The notes beneath the pieces were generated by a model. It was not told the origin of the DNA. It was given only the letters and a program-made list of their open reading frames with translations, and did not search any database. Position numbers and translations under genes: made by a program. Positions 46,212 through 58,700 of a stretch of 64,000 bases of DNA are shown here, in pieces. Positions within the stretch are counted from its first letter, which is position 1, and the number at the start of each line of letters is the position of its first letter. The DNA is from Utricularia gibba (taxonomy: Eukaryota; Streptophyta; Magnoliopsida; Lamiales; Lentibulariaceae), in assembly GCA_002189035.1 (NCBI GenBank), contig NEEC01000023.1, forward strand, positions 248,001 through 312,000, given 5' to 3'.

Positions 46212-49200
46212 ATGTTCGCTCCGCCGGCCAAGAAACCCCTTCTAAGTGCTCGTAAAAATGTGGCGGCCGAATTTGAGGGCAGTTCAACTCCCGTTTCCCA
46301 GAACCGAAAGCCGCTGATTGAAGGCCCTTCAGCCTCCAAACGCCCTGCCACCGGAACTCCTGCTCATTGGGCATCTCGACTATCCGCCATTCCAAGGTTG
46401 TATCAATTGGTTTCTGAAGCCGGCTTTTTTTTTTTTGTAGTGGCGTCCCATGTTCCTTTATTGAGTTTCTTGAAGTGGATTGTCTGTTAACAATGATTTT
46501 TACGCTTCTGAAAATGCGGTTAGGTTTCCGCCGGCTAAGACAAGTGACAAAGGGAATGAAGTGGATGCCGTGAGGCCGGTATGTGTTGGAGAGTTGCCAC
46601 AATTAGTACGTGATGCTCAACTCCTTTCCCGACAGAACCGCACTCTCGGTTGGTTTTGAAGACCTCTAATAATATTTTGTGTTTTTTGGCCTTATTTCAA
46701 CCACTCATTAACCCATTTTGGCAGCCGATGCATATACCTCTGGTGGGTTGGACGAGGAAACATCTTTGGCGTGGATTGTCCATGGCAAAAGTGTCTTTAT
46801 CTGGAACTACTTGTCAGCAGCCGGTTCTAGGAAATGTACTGTTCTTGACCTTCCTACCACTTCAGATGATGGAAATGTTGGTAGAAGCTCTTTTCACACT
46901 AAACGCTGGCTGGGTTGCATTGTCAGTTGGGACAGATCTAAGAAAACTAGCCACAGAGGTTTCCAATCGGCAGCTCTTTTACTTTGCAGTGGAAAGGATG
47001 GCAATCTTATTTTTTGGCCTGATATCTATAATGGGGGAAGCATTTCTCCTGTGGTTTTTGTTGCTTCCACTGAGTTAAAAACTTTAAATTTCTGTTCTGT
47101 CAACTCGTTGATTGCATCATCTGTTCCTAATGCCACCGACTGCTGTATTGCATTTGCTTGTAGTTCTGGTGGTGTGCTTTGGAAAATCTACTGCAGCCCT
47201 TCGGGTATTGAATGTCACCAGATGCTAAATTTTTTTAGCCATGGATATGATCACCGCCCAATGGTCCTTGAGAACTACCCAAGGTCACTCGTTTGGTACT
47301 CTTGTTTTCCATCAGATAAACCTGAAAGGCAGTTTCTTCTACTTACTGAACATGAGATTCAATGCTATGAAGTTAAGCTTTCTTCTAATTTTTCCCTTGT
47401 CAAGCTCTGGTCCCATGAAATTATTAGCGTTGATAATGATCTTGGTTTGGAAATGAACTCTTCGAATCAGGATGGAATTTATCCCCTTGCCGTAGATGTT
47501 GATGGTAGGAACACAATAAGTACCCTTATTGGTATCTTTTGCAAGGACCAGGTCGCTGGTTCACACTATACTCAGTATTCTCTTATGAATATGCAGTACA
47601 AAAGTGGAGGTGATGTTAAAAAAGCAAGAGGAAATATGTTGGAGAAAAAGGAACCTGTGCAAGTGATCATTCCTAAAGCACACATGGATGGGGAGGAGGT
47701 GTTATTTTCAATGAGGTTAAATCTAGGTGGTAAACCATCTGGTTCCACTATCATACTCTCTGGAGATGGTACTGCAACAGTGTCCCATTACTCCAGGAGC
47801 TCTTTACTACTGTACCAGTTGGAGCTACCTAATGATGCAGGAAAGGTTCTTAATGCTTCTGTGTTGCCAATTTTGGACAACGATGAAGGTGGTGATTGGG
47901 TTGTACTTACAGAAAAAGCTGGAATCTGGGTGGTACCTGAGAGGGCAGTATTGCTTGGTGGAGTGTTATCACCAGAACATAGATCATCACGCATGGGAGA
48001 TAATGATATCCCCTTGCGTGATGAGAAAAGGGGCTATTCTCTTAGTGGAAGTAACGTATCTCGAAGATCCAGTTTAGATGCATGGGGTGTAGGTGATAAG
48101 CAAACGCCCGGAATAAATGAATTTCCATGTCAGAGCTCTCAGGATGAGGAATCAGAAGCCTTACTCAATCAGCTTTTCAACGATTTTCTGGCGCATGGGC
48201 AGGTAGATAATGCACTTGCTAAATTGAGAAATTCTGGAGCATTTGATAAAGAAGGGGAATTTAACTCATTTTCCAGGACGAGCAAATCAATCGTTGACAC
48301 TTTAGCTAAGCATTGGACAGCAGCCAGGGGCCCCGAGATTCTGTTGTCCCTAGTTGGCACACTGCTCGTAGAGAAGCAGCTGAAGCATAAAAAGTTTCTT
48401 CAGTTTCTTGCGCTGTCAAGGTGCCATGAAGAATTGTGTTCTAAGCAAAGTATGATTGATTTATGTTCCGGCCATTATTATTATACAATTTATTTATTTT
48501 CTGCCTTTAGAGAAGTATTTCTTGCATTCTTATATTTCAAAATTATGAAAAGTGAAAATTATTTAAAAATAATTTTCGTTGCTGCTTACCTAGCAGAATG
48601 TTTTATGTTTTGTTATTGTGGTAACTAGATTCTGCTGCACCAACTTTATCTGAGAAGCACTGATTTTATACTTTCTACATCAGGGATGCCTTTGCAAACT
48701 ATATTAGAACATGGCGAAAAGATTGCTGGAATCATCCAAATTAAGGATCTGCAGAACAGGACTAGCCATTCTACTGCTTCTGGGCATATCTCCAGTGACA
48801 CTTCAAATTCTATAAGTTCTGGAGCTCTCTGGAATATTGTACAGTTGGCTGGTGAAAGGAGCCGGCGCAGCTCAATTCTCTTGATGGACAGGAACAATAC
48901 AGAAGTATTCTACACTAAAGTTTCAGATCTTGAGGAATTTTTTTTGTGTTTGGATAGGCATCTAGACCATGTCATCAGCAGAGATGCATCCATTCTCGTC
49001 CAGTGCAGGAGTGCTTGTGAACTCTCAAATGCGTGTGTCATGATTTTACATGGTGTCTCTCTATACAGGAGTGAGCATCACTTGTGGTATCCTCCTCCTG
49101 AGGGCCTGGTGCCATGGTATGCCAAAACTGTTGTTTGCCATGGACTATCCAGTGTTGCATTGCTCTTGCTTCAGTTGTTTAACGAAACAAGTCAACTGGA

Positions 49201-51602
49201 TGATTTCCTGCTCTCTGAGCTCTACTCTAATCTGGAACAATTATCAGCAGTGTTGCTAGAGTCATATTCTATTGCTATCACTGCCAAAGATGAACTTAAG
49301 GAAGAACATGAATCTCTGTTGGAGGAATACAAGAAACTAAGGGATGACATTCTTCAGTGCCTCTATGAACAAGCAAAGAAGTTGGCCAAAGCAAAACAAC
49401 AGGTTTTATGATAGTTTTTTTGTTGGGTAGGGCCAGGTTCAGCAGAAGCTTCTCATTCATCTGCTGTAGCCTTTTCAAAGATTTGGAAATAGTTAATTGA
49501 TGAATTTTTTTCGCTGAAGTTATTACATTGATTTCTATTTAGAAAAACCTGATTTTATAATTAGTTGGGCAGCATGCATTAGTTCAAAGAAATAGTTAAC
49601 TTGACCGTCGATAGATGCTGATTCCATGATAAAAATGTGAAGCATTGCAATGTCTTGAATGTGCATTCTGGTGGATATCTATTTTAAAGGCGTAAAGCAT
49701 TGCTTAAGATGATGACCGTTAAGATGTATTTCAGCATATCGAGTGGTTTGCGAGGAGTATTGCTATTTGTAGTAATATGCAACTTGTTGCATGATAGCAT
49801 ATGTTGAATTTGCCTCTTTGTTTCATATTTCTTCGAATGTGTTTTCCTAATGGAAGATTTTCTTGGACTTTGACTTTGCAGATAAAGCTGGATGATATGC
49901 ATATTTTGATGATTTTCTCTTGTTTTCCAGGAATCAACTGAAGAAAACCAGGACATTCTGATGACGCTTTTCTCAAATATATTATCTGTTGCAAACAAGC
50001 ATGAAGCCTATCAAACCATGTGGAGCATATGCAACGATCTTAATGATTCTGAGCTTCTTCATAGCTTGATGGTATGAATTTACATTACATGTTTTGTAAC
50101 TGAATGAGCAGAATCAATGGATTGGTGAATGGTGCTAGATTTTACCTTTTTCATCAAAAAACAGTTTCTGCAGTTATGCAATGCTAGCTTTTTGTTAAAC
50201 TTTAAATTCTAGAAAACTCTCTTCTGGTGTTCGGCACACTTCCTTTCCATAAATTGCAGAAAAGTTGTCATCTTATCATCTGTAGCTAATAATAATGAGA
50301 TGTTCTCTTTGTGTAGCTTGGAAGTACGGGGCCAAAAGATGGCTTTTGTTGCTTTGTATTCGAGCAACTATATGCATCCAAACAATACTCTAAGCTCATG
50401 AGACCGGGGGAAGATTTTCACAATGAACTCACGTCATTCCTAAAGCTGCATCCAGATCTTCTTTGGCATCATGAAATCTTTCTCCATCAATTTTCTTCAG
50501 CCTCTGAAACTTTGCATGCAGTATCTCTGTCGAAGGGTGACACATCACCAGCATCTGCCGAGGAGGTTGAGTCCACTGGCAGGGGAGGTGTTTGAATTTG
50601 AGACAGAGAAGACATCTTCTGAATCTTGCAAAGATAGCAGCGTTTGCAGGTAAATATTCCATCTAGACCGAGCAGCAGCCATTTAATGTTAATGAAAGGA
50701 AGTTGTAATAATGATATGTAGGAATTCTGTGAAGTTCTGGTTTTTGCACCAAAGCTTGTCAAAACACATAGTACTGTGCTCTCCTTCGTTTTCATTCCCC
50801 ATGTTATGGTGCTGATCCGAGTAAGTGTTTCAGGGAGAGATGTTGAATGGGAACATAAAGCTAAGCGCATTGAAGCAGATCTCAACATTTTGCTATTACA
50901 GGTACGAAAATTTCTAAATTTCTCTCATCCTTCTCGATAGATTTTTCCAGTTTTGAGGGGGGTTTGCAGCTGGAATGATCACCTTCTTTCTTGCTTCGGA
51001 TGGTTTCTAGAGAAGGGCTCTCTTGAAAGCTAGAACTGAGACATGTTTCAAACTCTAAACAACCTTCTGTTCTTCTGTTCATCCAGGAAGAGATTTTGAG
51101 ATATATGCCTGATGAAGAAAAGCTGAAGGTTGGACAGAATCTTCTTTCCCCAGTGGAGCTAATTGAATCCTGCCTGGAGTCCCGAAATCGGCAACTCTCA
51201 TTGCGAGCATTCGATGTTTTCTCATGCACTAGCCTGTCCTTCCTCCAAAGCAACTTCTCTCTATTGGAAGACTGTTGGATGAATGCTGCGGATCAAGACG
51301 ACTGGCCCAAGCTGATGTCCTTAATCGAGGAAGGTCACATTGAAGGTTCCATGGATCTCAAAATGCTCAAAGACACCGTGATCTACCAAGCTTCCAGCAG
51401 ATGCTACGGCCCCGAGTCGGAATCATCCTATGCTCGATTCCATGAAGTGATCCCCTTGACGCCGGCCATCAACAGAAGCATAAAAACGGACGACGATGAC
51501 GCGACGCAGTCGCTGGAGGCCGTCCTGATGAAGCACAGAGACTATCACTCCGCAGGCAAGCTGATGCGCACGGCAGCTCATCTGGGGCTCAGCATGGAGT
51601 GA
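46212..51602 (+). CDS. NUP133: Nuclear pore complex protein NUP133
   Basis: Scaffold nucleoporin of the NUP107-160 (Y) complex at the nuclear envelope. In legumes it is required for symbiotic calcium signalling. Exons are 46212-46396, 46524-46648, 46725-48449, 48684-49402, 49931-50071, 50317-50649, 50834-50901 and 51087-51602. The N-terminus MFAPPAKKPLLSARKN and RPATGTPAHWASRLS is typical of plant NUP133. It is followed by the beta-propeller (VFIWNYLSAAGSRKCTVLDL, LLCSGKDGNLIFWPD) and a long alpha-helical C-terminal domain. Exon 6 is one base short: after the in-frame stop at about 50593, the neighbouring frame continues with the conserved RQRRHLLNLAKIAAFAG. With one base restored the length is about 1270 aa, near the family norm. 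The exon 2-3 junction (QNRTL/ADAY) was set by phase. Confidence 0.92.
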
Positions 51603-52967
51603 ACTCCATGGATGAAGATGAGCAGCTTCTCTGATCCAGCTATTCAAAGGCTTCCCTGGCGGGAAAATGCAACCCTGATTTCACAGCTTTGATGCTGCAA
51701 TAGAACAGTAAAAAAAGCTTCAAAATTGAACAGAAATTGACAATTGTTTAGATGCTTTAGGGTTGATTTCCAGAATATTTTATTCGGTAATGAGTATTTA
51801 ATAATAAGTTTTTAATTAAAAATAAATTTAATTTGAAAATAATAGGAAAATATGTTAGATTTTTAAATAAAGAACAAAAAATGAAATGAAAGATAAAAGG
51901 ATTTTTGTGAAATGCCAAAAAAAGACGCATCTAGCAATGTAATTAATTAATTAATTAATTATAATAAATGGGTAAATAATTATTGTAAATAAAAAGGTTA
52001 GTAGATGATGCTCCTGATCATAAATAAAAGATGAATAATGTTTCGTATTTCACTTTTTTATTTTGTTTTTCACTCTGCTGTTGCTTGTCCTGTTGATTCT
52101 TCTTCGATTTTTTCGCCGGCCGGAATATTCTGCTGCCGTGGTCGGGTGGTCTTTGCTTCTTGATTGATTTTCATTTCTCTGGGGGAAGAGAGTTGCAGCG
52201 AACAAAGACGGCATGGAAACGACGAGTCTGCTGCTTTGTTTTAGCTTGTTCGAGCGCAACCCGATTTAGCATTTAGGGTTTTTTTCAGCTGGTTAGAGAG
52301 GACCTGGAATTTGAGTGTTTCTCTCCAAGTGGTTGAATTTCTCAAGGGTTTTTTTGTTCTTGTTTTCTCTCCAATTCATTTCGGATTTAGCATTAAAGGG
52401 TTTGATCAGATCTGTTGCGGATTTTTGAAGATCGGAAACTTGATGTTGCACTGAGTCGTTAATCTTGCTAAGGTTATTCCTTGTACCCTTCCCCTAATAG
52501 TTTGCTGAGTATCGAGCTCATATTGAGTGATGAAATTCCTTTTTAGAAAATAAAAGAAACTCGGGTGACCTTTTGATCAGATCTTTGACTGTTACTATTA
52601 CAATGATGAAATTTGGACGATCTGTCAGTTGAAGACCTTCCATGGATGCTTTTTGAGATTTGTTTGACTTGGTTTGAATTCCGTTGGAAGAGTACTGGAA
52701 TGTTATCGAAGTGTATTTTTTTCCTGCGGATCTTCTGCTTCATTCATTTTTCATGGCTAGCAGTATTGGCATACATATCCTGTGATGAAAATAATGATCG
52801 ATTTGTACGATTATTTTCGTTTCTAATGAAACATTTATTTTGTAGATCTTTTGCAGGCAGCTGGCAAGTCGCATGTTTTGCCGCTATTAGTTCAATCTTC
52901 GTCACATGTGCTTCTGACTTTATAGGGTAGATCAGTCTCTGAGGTTGACCTAAATCTGAGGCTTGAG
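51603..52967. other. Spacer and 5' UTR region of the J-protein gene
   Basis: NUP133 3' flank, an AT-rich stretch (51770-52060) with (aatt)5 at 51941-51960, then the presumed promoter and long 5' UTR of the J-domain gene. A 105-codon plus frame (52613-52930) has no domain. It lies where a 5' UTR intron is likely, ending in a good acceptor-like region near 52930. Confidence 0.5.
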
Positions 52968-54986
52968 ATGGATTCCCGGAGAGATGAAGCCGTTAGAGCT
53001 AAAACACATGCTGAGAAGCATTTTGTCGAAAAAAACTTTCAGGGAGCCAAAAAATATGCTCTCAAGGCCCAAAAGTTGTACCCTGAACTGGAGGGTATAT
53101 CTCAAATGGTGGCAACATTTGGTGTGTATGCAGCTTCAGAGGTGAAATTCAATGGTGAGCTGGATTTCTATTCTATTCTCGGGGTGGATCCATTTGTAGA
53201 CGAGTCCAAGTTAAAAAAGCAATCTAAGAAGCTTGCGCTTCTGCTGCACCCTGATAAGAACAGAACAGTCGGAGCTGATGGGGCATTCAAACTCGTTTCT
53301 GAAGCGTGGAGTCTTTTATCTGACAGTTCAAAACGAAGCGCATATGATCAACGGAGAAACTGGTATTTGGGGAATGCTGCTGGGGCTGGTGGTTATGAAG
53401 AGGGCTACAAGGTTCCATCTTCTCATGCAAGGCTTCATACTTTCTGGACCGTCTGTACTTCTTGCCATGTTCAGTATGAATATCTTAGGAAATATGTAAA
53501 CAAGCGACTTTCTTGTAAGAATTGCCGGGGAGTCTTCGTTGCTGTTGAGACTGGGATGTCCCCATATACCAACTACTCTCATGTTGCGGAAAATGGATTC
53601 GGAAGTCATGGCTATGGAAGTTATATCCGCCCAACAGCTGGATATCATGCATCAAATGGATCTTCTGCACATCACAATGGAAATAGATCTGATTATGTCT
53701 CAAACATATCATTCCAGCATAACTTATCTGGAAACTCTCATGGTGTTCTAGAGCCCAGTGGATTATCTGTATCTTCGTTCACATCTCATCCATCCAGCGG
53801 AGATGAGAACAACAGAAATGTGAATGGATTTTACCAAGCTCCAAAGGCTAAAGATAATGTCACCTGTAATGGTTGTGATGGTATTAATGAATCATCAAAA
53901 CCCAGGCGTGGTAGGGCTTCCAAGAAAAGACGAGTAGAGTTTGCATCATCCTCAAGTGTTCATGGAGAAGAAGAAACAGGCCTCAAAACTGCTTCTGAAC
54001 CAAAAGCTGTGAAGCTTCCCTCATCATCTGATACTCCAACAAGGCGTTGGGTTGCTACTGCTCCAGCAATCGATGGCCGCCAGTTGTTAATTGAAAAGGC
54101 AAGATCTGAAATCTGTAGAAAGATTGAAGAGTTTAAGTTGGCTTCGGAAGCAGCAGCAGCAGAGGTTCTGAAGAGAAATTTATCAAATGATAAACAAACA
54201 GAACTGAAAAGAAGTGCTTCTATGGCAATAAGTGTTCCAGACTCTGACTTCCATGATTTTGATGAAGGCAGAACTGAAGAATGCTTCAAAGCCAGACAGG
54301 TATGGGCACTATACGACGAAGAAGATGGAATGCCTCGTTTGTATTGCCAAATTCGTGAAATCATTTCCCTGAATCCATTTAAGATACATATCAGCTACTT
54401 GGCCTCCAAATCTGATACTGAATTTGGATCAGTTAGTTGGATTGACTCCGGTTTTACAAAATCTTGTGGAAGCTTCAGGGCGTTTCACTCTGAAACCGTG
54501 GATCAAGTCAACATATTCTCTCACCTTCTAACTCAGACAAAAGTCGGTAGGGGAGGTTGTGTGAGAATCTACCCAAGAAGTGGAGAAGTTTGGGCTATAT
54601 ACCGGAATTGGTCCCTAGATTGGGACATCAGCACTCCACAGGAAATCAGGCATCAGTATGAAATGGTTGAAGTGCTTGATGACTATTCAGAAGACATTGG
54701 TGTTTGGATTGCCCCTCTAGTAAAACTAGAAGGATACAAGACAGTATACCAAAGAGCTAATGGTAGAGAATCTGTGCGTTGCATTCCTAGACAAGAAATG
54801 CTCCGATTTTCGCATCAAGTTCCAGCATGCTCACTCAAAGTTGACGGAACAAATTTGCCTGAAGGCTGCTGGGATCTTGATCCAGCAGCAACTCCAGATG
54901 AACTTCTTCAACGGGAAACTGATCCTCAGTGTAGCAGTATAGACCCTGGCCAGACTCAAGCTGATAGAACCCTGGAGCCTAGTTGA
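52968..54986 (+). CDS. J-domain protein with C-terminal DUF3444
   Basis: Single coding exon, 672 aa. A J domain spans about residues 66-130 (DFYSILGVDPFVDESKLKKQ) with the HPD motif at 94-96, so it should stimulate Hsp70. A CxxC pair follows at about 165-188 (TVCTSCHVQY, LSCKNCRGVF). A Ser/Gly-rich linker leads to a clear nuclear signal (KPRRGRASKKRRVEF, about 308). The C-terminal third is DUF3444 (RQVWALYDEEDGMPRLYCQI, then GEVWAIYRNWSLDWD, YEMVEVLDDYSEDIGVWIAP). Plant proteins of this build are nuclear co-chaperones of largely unknown role; some are linked to chromatin reading. The start ATG opens the conserved MDSRRDEAVRAKTHAEKHF helix. No damage seen. Confidence 0.95.
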   Translation: MDSRRDEAVRAKTHAEKHFVEKNFQGAKKYALKAQKLYPELEGISQMVATFGVYAASEVKFNGELDFYSILGVDPFVDESKLKKQSKKLALLLHPDKNRTVGADGAFKLVSEAWSLLSDSSKRSAYDQRRNWYLGNAAGAGGYEEGYKVPSSHARLHTFWTVCTSCHVQYEYLRKYVNKRLSCKNCRGVFVAVETGMSPYTNYSHVAENGFGSHGYGSYIRPTAGYHASNGSSAHHNGNRSDYVSNISFQHNLSGNSHGVLEPSGLSVSSFTSHPSSGDENNRNVNGFYQAPKAKDNVTCNGCDGINESSKPRRGRASKKRRVEFASSSSVHGEEETGLKTASEPKAVKLPSSSDTPTRRWVATAPAIDGRQLLIEKARSEICRKIEEFKLASEAAAAEVLKRNLSNDKQTELKRSASMAISVPDSDFHDFDEGRTEECFKARQVWALYDEEDGMPRLYCQIREIISLNPFKIHISYLASKSDTEFGSVSWIDSGFTKSCGSFRAFHSETVDQVNIFSHLLTQTKVGRGGCVRIYPRSGEVWAIYRNWSLDWDISTPQEIRHQYEMVEVLDDYSEDIGVWIAPLVKLEGYKTVYQRANGRESVRCIPRQEMLRFSHQVPACSLKVDGTNLPEGCWDLDPAATPDELLQRETDPQCSSIDPGQTQADRTLEPS

Positions 54987-55418
54987 AATTCAGGATCCAT
55001 AAACACACGATTATTTTCAGGGTGGTTCAAAACCAGAGATGTCAACACTTTCATAGTGCAAGCAGAACACTCATTTGCGACTCTCTCAGGGAACACCTTG
55101 ATAGAAGCTGCTGGAGTGATGAGGAACCAAAAGCACTGAGCAATAAGCTTGATGCACATTCCTCAAGGAATGCCAGGGATGGAAGTCTGAAGTTCAAAAA
55201 CCACCATTCAGATCAGAAGGATGCACTACTGTGGAGAGCCTACAACTTTTCAGGATGAGCACCTGTAAATCCCTCTTGTATTAATTAAATCTCCTAACAA
55301 TTCATCAGAGCACTCTTTCTTGATCTGCGAGATGTGCCTGCCTGCCCTCCCTACACAATGACGGTGCAGAACTTGCATTTCAGCTCAAGTGAAGGAAAAT
55401 GAAGAGAAAAAAGAAAAA

Positions 55419-55486
<68 letters not shown>

Positions 55487-55786
55487 GGCCGAAATACTCT
55501 GTTAGAGGCCGAAATATTTTTGGGCTTCTGTAGATGGGCTCGATGCCCTTGTAATTGGACTTTTACCCGACACTTTCCGAAAGGCGTTTGTTTTCTTTTT
55601 GGGCCTTTTTAGGAGTAGAGAAATTCCGTGAATCAGCAGCCAAGTGGGCTACCTGTCAGCAAATTCGTAGCAACTGACGATGATTTTTTGTAGTTGCTTA
55701 TCATCTTTGCATCAACTGTGACTGTCGTTGGTCGTGCTGTGCGTTCAACTTCAATTTCTCTTTGCATTGTCTCCTCTTCTGTAGGG
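54987..55786. other. Spacer J-protein-UGLYAH
   Basis: J-protein 3' UTR (an open 91-codon frame at 54983-55258 lacks features), a compound microsatellite (55416-55482), then the UGLYAH promoter. The promoter carries several GGGCC/GGGCT words (tgggcc near 55486 and 55599) that resemble site II elements. Confidence 0.55.
55416..55482. repeat. Compound microsatellite (AAAT)n(TA)n
   Basis: About eight aaat units run directly into about sixteen ta units. It lies 300 bases upstream of the UGLYAH start and should be length-polymorphic. Confidence 0.95.
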
Positions 55787-58700
55787 ATGCGCTACGGGGC
55801 TCTGTTTTTCATCTTTACCTTGATTATTTTGAGTAAGCAATGATTCCGTTTGATGTGTTGTTTTTGCACCTTGGTTCTAACCTGTGATGGGTTTTCTGCA
55901 GTCTCTGCCGAGTTTGCATTTTGCCAACAAGGGTTTTGCTCCTCGACATCAATCTTGAATGAACAACCACTTTATTGGAAAGCCACACATCCTACTCTTG
56001 CGCCATCTCATCTTGAAGGTTGTTTAGCAGTTAGATATGTAGATTGATGCCTCGGATTCGCATTTTCATGTGCTTATTTAAAACCACACGACAACCCAAA
56101 ATCCAAAAACAAAGTGATTGTTTCTAATTCTATGATTTTTTTTACTCTTTTTTTTAGCGAGTTAGTTGAGTAAGCAGAAGTGACAATTGAAAAAAAAAGT
56201 GTGGCTCGTTTTAAGTTTTTTTGTTTTAAATAGCAGGGACTCGTTGTAAGTATTTCTGTATTCCTGTTGTCTTACTTGTTTTTTTTTTTTAAGCAGACTT
56301 ACCTGGTTTCACTCGTAGCGTTTACAAGGTAGACCATGCTCTAATAACTCCTGAAAGTCATGTCTTCAGCCCTTTGCCCAATTGGTATGCCCATTTAAAT
56401 TTTTTTTTCAAATCATGGTATTCTATTTTTTACTTATCGCCATGTTTGTGGTTTTGTCAGGAACAACACACTGGGTGCTTATCTAATCACACCATCAATG
56501 GGATCTCATTTTGTTATGTACTTAGTCAAGATGCAAGGTGTGATTTCGAAATTGCCGTGCTTTTAGGTTAATCTAAGATCTGACGTGTATAACACCACAT
56601 AGACTTTGGCTTTGATCCATCTTCCCTCCCTAAAATGTTTTTTCTGCATCACCGATGAAAAAATTAGATTTCCTAAGGATGGAATATGCCATCACATTTT
56701 CATCATTTTTTATTAAGTTCTTGAAGTATTCTATGTAGCTAATCTTAAGTTTAATGCTTCATCATTGTTTCAGAAACTTCCGAATCAGGACTACCACCAG
56801 TTGATGTTGAGAGGTCCATGAGTTTTACCACTACTACTGCCACTAGTATCTGTAATAACAACTTCAACCAAATTGATCTCTTAGGAAGACTCTGAGAGGA
56901 CATCCGAACTTGTTTTGTGTGCTTAAATTTTATCATTTCTATTCTCATGCTACTTCCTATTTCATGGAGTTATCCAAGATGTGGCTCCTTTTTCCTGAAT
57001 CTGTGGTATATGGTTTCAAACATGGGAGTCTGAATTTTATGAAATGATAAGTAGCTATAATCACTTAAAGAATGATACCCTTTTTTTCCAAACCGCCAGG
57101 TTTATGTTTATGCTTCAGGGTGTAGTAACACTTAGTGACATATCTGGAAACAAGCACAAGTTGGAGGTAAGGAAAAGATGCTTACATTGGTTTTGTTTTT
57201 TGCTTCACCTTTTCACATTTTCAGTGTTCTTTATCGCCCCTTTTCATATTTCACAAGCAATCTATTGTTGATTTGCTGTGTCGCTATATATTTAGCCAAT
57301 TTGACAGCTACCGACAACTCAAACAACTGAGTTAAATTTTTTGATGTTACCTAATTTTGTTTGGTATCAAAATATTGACTACGAAAAGCCAAATCTGAGA
57401 GCAAGATTACTGTCCAGTTTGAAGAATCATATGGCGTGTGCCTCTCTACTTCTTGCCTTAAATTTCATAAGGGCGATGACTACTCTGAATTTGATTAAGT
57501 TCAGGTGGATTCATATGCTTACATTCCTCCAAACTTGGAACACACCATGAAGTCCGATTTTTCTGCTATCTTTGTCGTGTTCGAGAAAAGGTTATAATTT
57601 CCTATTATGTCAAGGGCATAGCTATCATTTATTCTATACTATTCGTTGGGACATTTTCTAATTATCAACAAGAATCCGTCTCCAAGTTAACTTCACAACT
57701 AGTCCACAGGTTGAAGACTCAAGTTTTTGTGTTTCATTTGATCTCAGGTATGAACTGCTTGCAAGCCATCCCAAGGATCTGATTATTGACTCAACAAATA
57801 AGCAACCTCTCTTAGAAACTCCAGGGGAGGTGATTTTTATCACATTAATTTTTTCTATTGACATTGGATTCTCATTTTAGACGAAGGAAATGGCTGGCCC
57901 TTATCTATTTATTTCTTGCCTGGAAGGTTTTTGCGCTGAGAAAGCTTCTGCCGACTTCATTGGAGTTCGATTTTAACATTCATGTAAGGATGCTATACTC
58001 CTAAAGTGGAGACGCGTTTCTCATTTTAGCACTTCATATATGCAACTGTTCGCCTCTATGTTATTTGCCACTGTGGTGAAAATAGAGTATTGAAGAGATT
58101 TTTGCTTGGCAGGTCATGGATTTTCAACCTGGTGAATTCCTGAATGTAAAGGTACAGTTTTTCTAGCGCTTATTGAATTTTCATGTAATAAAGTTAGATG
58201 ATAATAAAAAAAAATGCAGTCTTCCAATATAGAACCACCATTTGTAGTAACCTCCTGTTAATCCAAGCATGAACCAGACTGATTTTCGACTATTGAAAAT
58301 TGAGTATAGGAAGTTCACTATAACCAGCATGGGCTGTTACTTTTGGAAGGGCGAGGCATCTACAGATTGGGTGATAGCTGGTAAGATTCGACATTTGTGA
58401 CTTGCATTCCAAAGGTGGTTCCAGGGACTGTACCTCTAGACTTGGTATGCGTTTTCTGCACAGGTATCCGGTCCAAGCAGGCGATGTAATCTGGATGGCG
58501 CCATTCGTTCCCCAATGGTGAGACTAGAAAAGGACCTATTTTTTCGTGCTGATAAAAAACCATCCACTGTTAAGTGTCTTACCACTGCAAGGCATCTTCA
58601 TGTTTTCAGGTATGCAGCACTTGGAAGCACAAAGACCCGCTATTTGCTGTACAAGGATGTAAACAGGAACCCCCTCACTGCACCAACTTCCCGGCCTTGA
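55787..58700 (+). CDS. UGLYAH: (S)-ureidoglycine aminohydrolase
   Basis: Releases ammonia from (S)-ureidoglycine to form (S)-ureidoglycolate, a late step of purine (allantoin) catabolism that recycles nitrogen; the plant enzyme is in the ER and needs Mn2+. Thirteen small exons (55787-55832, 55902-56018, 56297-56384, 56461-56537, 56774-56813, 57100-57166, 57505-57590, 57748-57829, 57927-57983, 58113-58151, 58310-58380, 58464-58517, 58610-58700) give 304 aa. The N-terminus MRYGALFFIFTLIILISAEF is a signal peptide. Family blocks include DLPGFTRSVYKVDHALITPE, SHVFSPLPNWNNTLGAYLIT, GSHFVMYLVKMQ, and the second cupin EVHYNQHGLLLLEGRGIYRL with AGDVIWMAPFVPQWYAALG. The C-terminus ends YKDVNRNPL plus a short tail. 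All phases agree; no damage seen. Confidence 0.96.

Noticed and set aside
46054-46602. 182-codon minus-strand frame
   Set aside because: Antisense to NUP133 exons 1-2 and their promoter; Arg/Pro/Ser-rich nonsense composition.
52613-52930. 105-codon plus frame upstream of the J-protein
   Set aside because: Cys/Phe-rich with no domain, and it sits where a 5' UTR intron is likely.
54983-55258. 91-codon frame after the J-protein stop
   Set aside because: No domain or start context; it lies in the expected 3' UTR.
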